A stretch of DNA of 7,342 bases, taken from assembly GCA_004553095.1 (NCBI GenBank), contig SFMJ01000084.1, positions 1 through 7,342 of the forward strand. Direction: 5' to 3'. A program made the translations under genes and the position numbers. The notes below the pieces were generated by a model. The model searched no databases, was not told where the DNA came from, and worked only from the letters and a program-made list of their open reading frames with translations. The stretch is from Bacteroidales bacterium (lineage in GTDB: Bacteria; Bacteroidota; Bacteroidia; Bacteroidales; Muribaculaceae). This document shows, piece after piece, positions 6,701 to 7,342 of the stretch. Position 1 is the stretch's first letter, and each line of letters opens with the position of its first letter.

Positions 6701-7342
6701 TTAGAACTCGCAGTTGTTGGGATAGCGGGGGAAGGGGATCACGTCGCGGATGTTTTGCATACCGGTGACGAAGAGCACGAGGCGCTCGAAACCGAGACCG
6801 AAGCCGGAGTGAGGCACTGTGCCATAGCGGCGTGTATCGACATACCAGTCCATGCCGGTGAGACCCAACTCTTCGATGCGGCCGGTGAGTTTGTCGTAGT
6901 TCTCTTCACGTTCCGAACCGCCGATGATCTCGCCGATCTTGGGGAAGAGCACATCCATGGCGCGCACGGTCTTGCCATCGTCGTTGAGCTTCATATAGAA
7001 TGCCTTGATCTCCTTGGGATAGTCGGTGAGGATGACCGGGCGTTTGAAGTGCTCCTCTACGAGGTAGCGCTCATGCTCGCTCGCCAAGTCGACTCCCCAG
7101 TATACAGGGAACTCAAACTTGCGGCCTGACTCTTCGAGGATCTTGACACCCTCGGTATATGACAGGCGCACGAAGTCATTGTTCAACACGAAGTTAAGAC
7201 GGTCGATCAGCTCCTTGTCGAAGTGCTCGGCGAGGAACTCGATGTCGCTCCTGCAGTGTTCCAAGGCATAACCGATACAATACTTGATGAAATCTTCGGC
7301 AAGGTCCATATTGTCGTTGATGTCGAAGAATGCCACTTCAGG
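6701..7342 (-). CDS. asnS: Asparaginyl-tRNA synthetase, C-terminal 213 residues (5' end outside window)
   Basis: This is the C-terminal part of a class II aminoacyl-tRNA synthetase that charges tRNA-Asn with asparagine in the cytoplasm. The frame is open to the window edge: the first residues read PEVAFFDINDNMDLAEDF, matching the middle of AsnRS, so the GTG at 7334-7336 is an internal Val and not a start. Recognisable blocks are RPVILTDYPKEIKAFYMKLN, DDGKTVRAMDVLFPKIGEII, GGSEREENYDKL, and class II motif 3, GFGLGFERLVLFVTG, followed by QNIRDVIPFPR. The block KEIKAFYM with DVLFPKIGEI separates it from AspRS. About 46% of the usual length of about 466 residues is present; motif 1 and motif 2 lie outside the window. 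It ends with TAA 33 nt before the lnb-like gene on the same strand, so read-through is plausible. Confidence 0.97.
   Translation of the reverse strand, partial: PEVAFFDINDNMDLAEDFIKYCIGYALEHCRSDIEFLAEHFDKELIDRLNFVLNNDFVRLSYTEGVKILEESGRKFEFPVYWGVDLASEHERYLVEEHFKRPVILTDYPKEIKAFYMKLNDDGKTVRAMDVLFPKIGEIIGGSEREENYDKLTGRIEELGLTGMDWYVDTRRYGTVPHSGFGLGFERLVLFVTGMQNIRDVIPFPRYPNNCEF

Noticed and set aside
6680..7129. Plus-strand 149-codon open frame opposite asnS
   Set aside because: It is antisense to highly conserved asnS motifs, including motif 3, so it is a coding shadow.

Overview
The window looks like a chromosomal housekeeping segment from the order Bacteroidales. The evidence is a long SecA with family-typical insertions, an Lnb/DUF4105 membrane protein, a GYF_2 protein, and A/T-rich leaders without Shine-Dalgarno motifs. 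Moderate GC content and product style suggest a Muribaculaceae- or Porphyromonadaceae-like member, but that assignment is inference. I see no phage, IS, CRISPR, tRNA or rRNA signal.

All five genes lie on the minus strand, so transcription runs from high to low coordinates: asnS (3' part only, 6701-7342), the DUF4105/Lnb-like membrane protein (5345-6667), a secreted alkaline-phosphatase-superfamily protein (3859-5448), secA (390-3812), and the 5' part of a GYF_2-domain gene with tandem repeats (1-348). Gaps are 33, about 20 (after correcting a suspected frameshift; otherwise a 104-nt overlap), 46 and 41 nt. I see no convincing internal promoter or terminator, so a single operon-like unit is plausible. 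Its promoter and end lie outside the window. No gene-free stretch exceeds 46 nt.

Functionally, asnS serves translation, SecA drives protein export, the Lnb-like protein probably finishes lipoprotein maturation, and the AlkP-fold protein is exported to the periplasm. This amounts to an envelope-biogenesis neighbourhood. The points most worth a second look are: (1) the AlkP-fold protein appears to lack most catalytic metal ligands, so it may be a pseudo-enzyme working with its neighbours; (2) a 5-nt A-run near the end of the lnb-like gene, where one extra base would end the gene cleanly before the next start; (3) the GYF_2 gene, which runs off the window edge and carries two kinds of in-frame tandem repeat. 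I found no clear evidence of an entirely new system.
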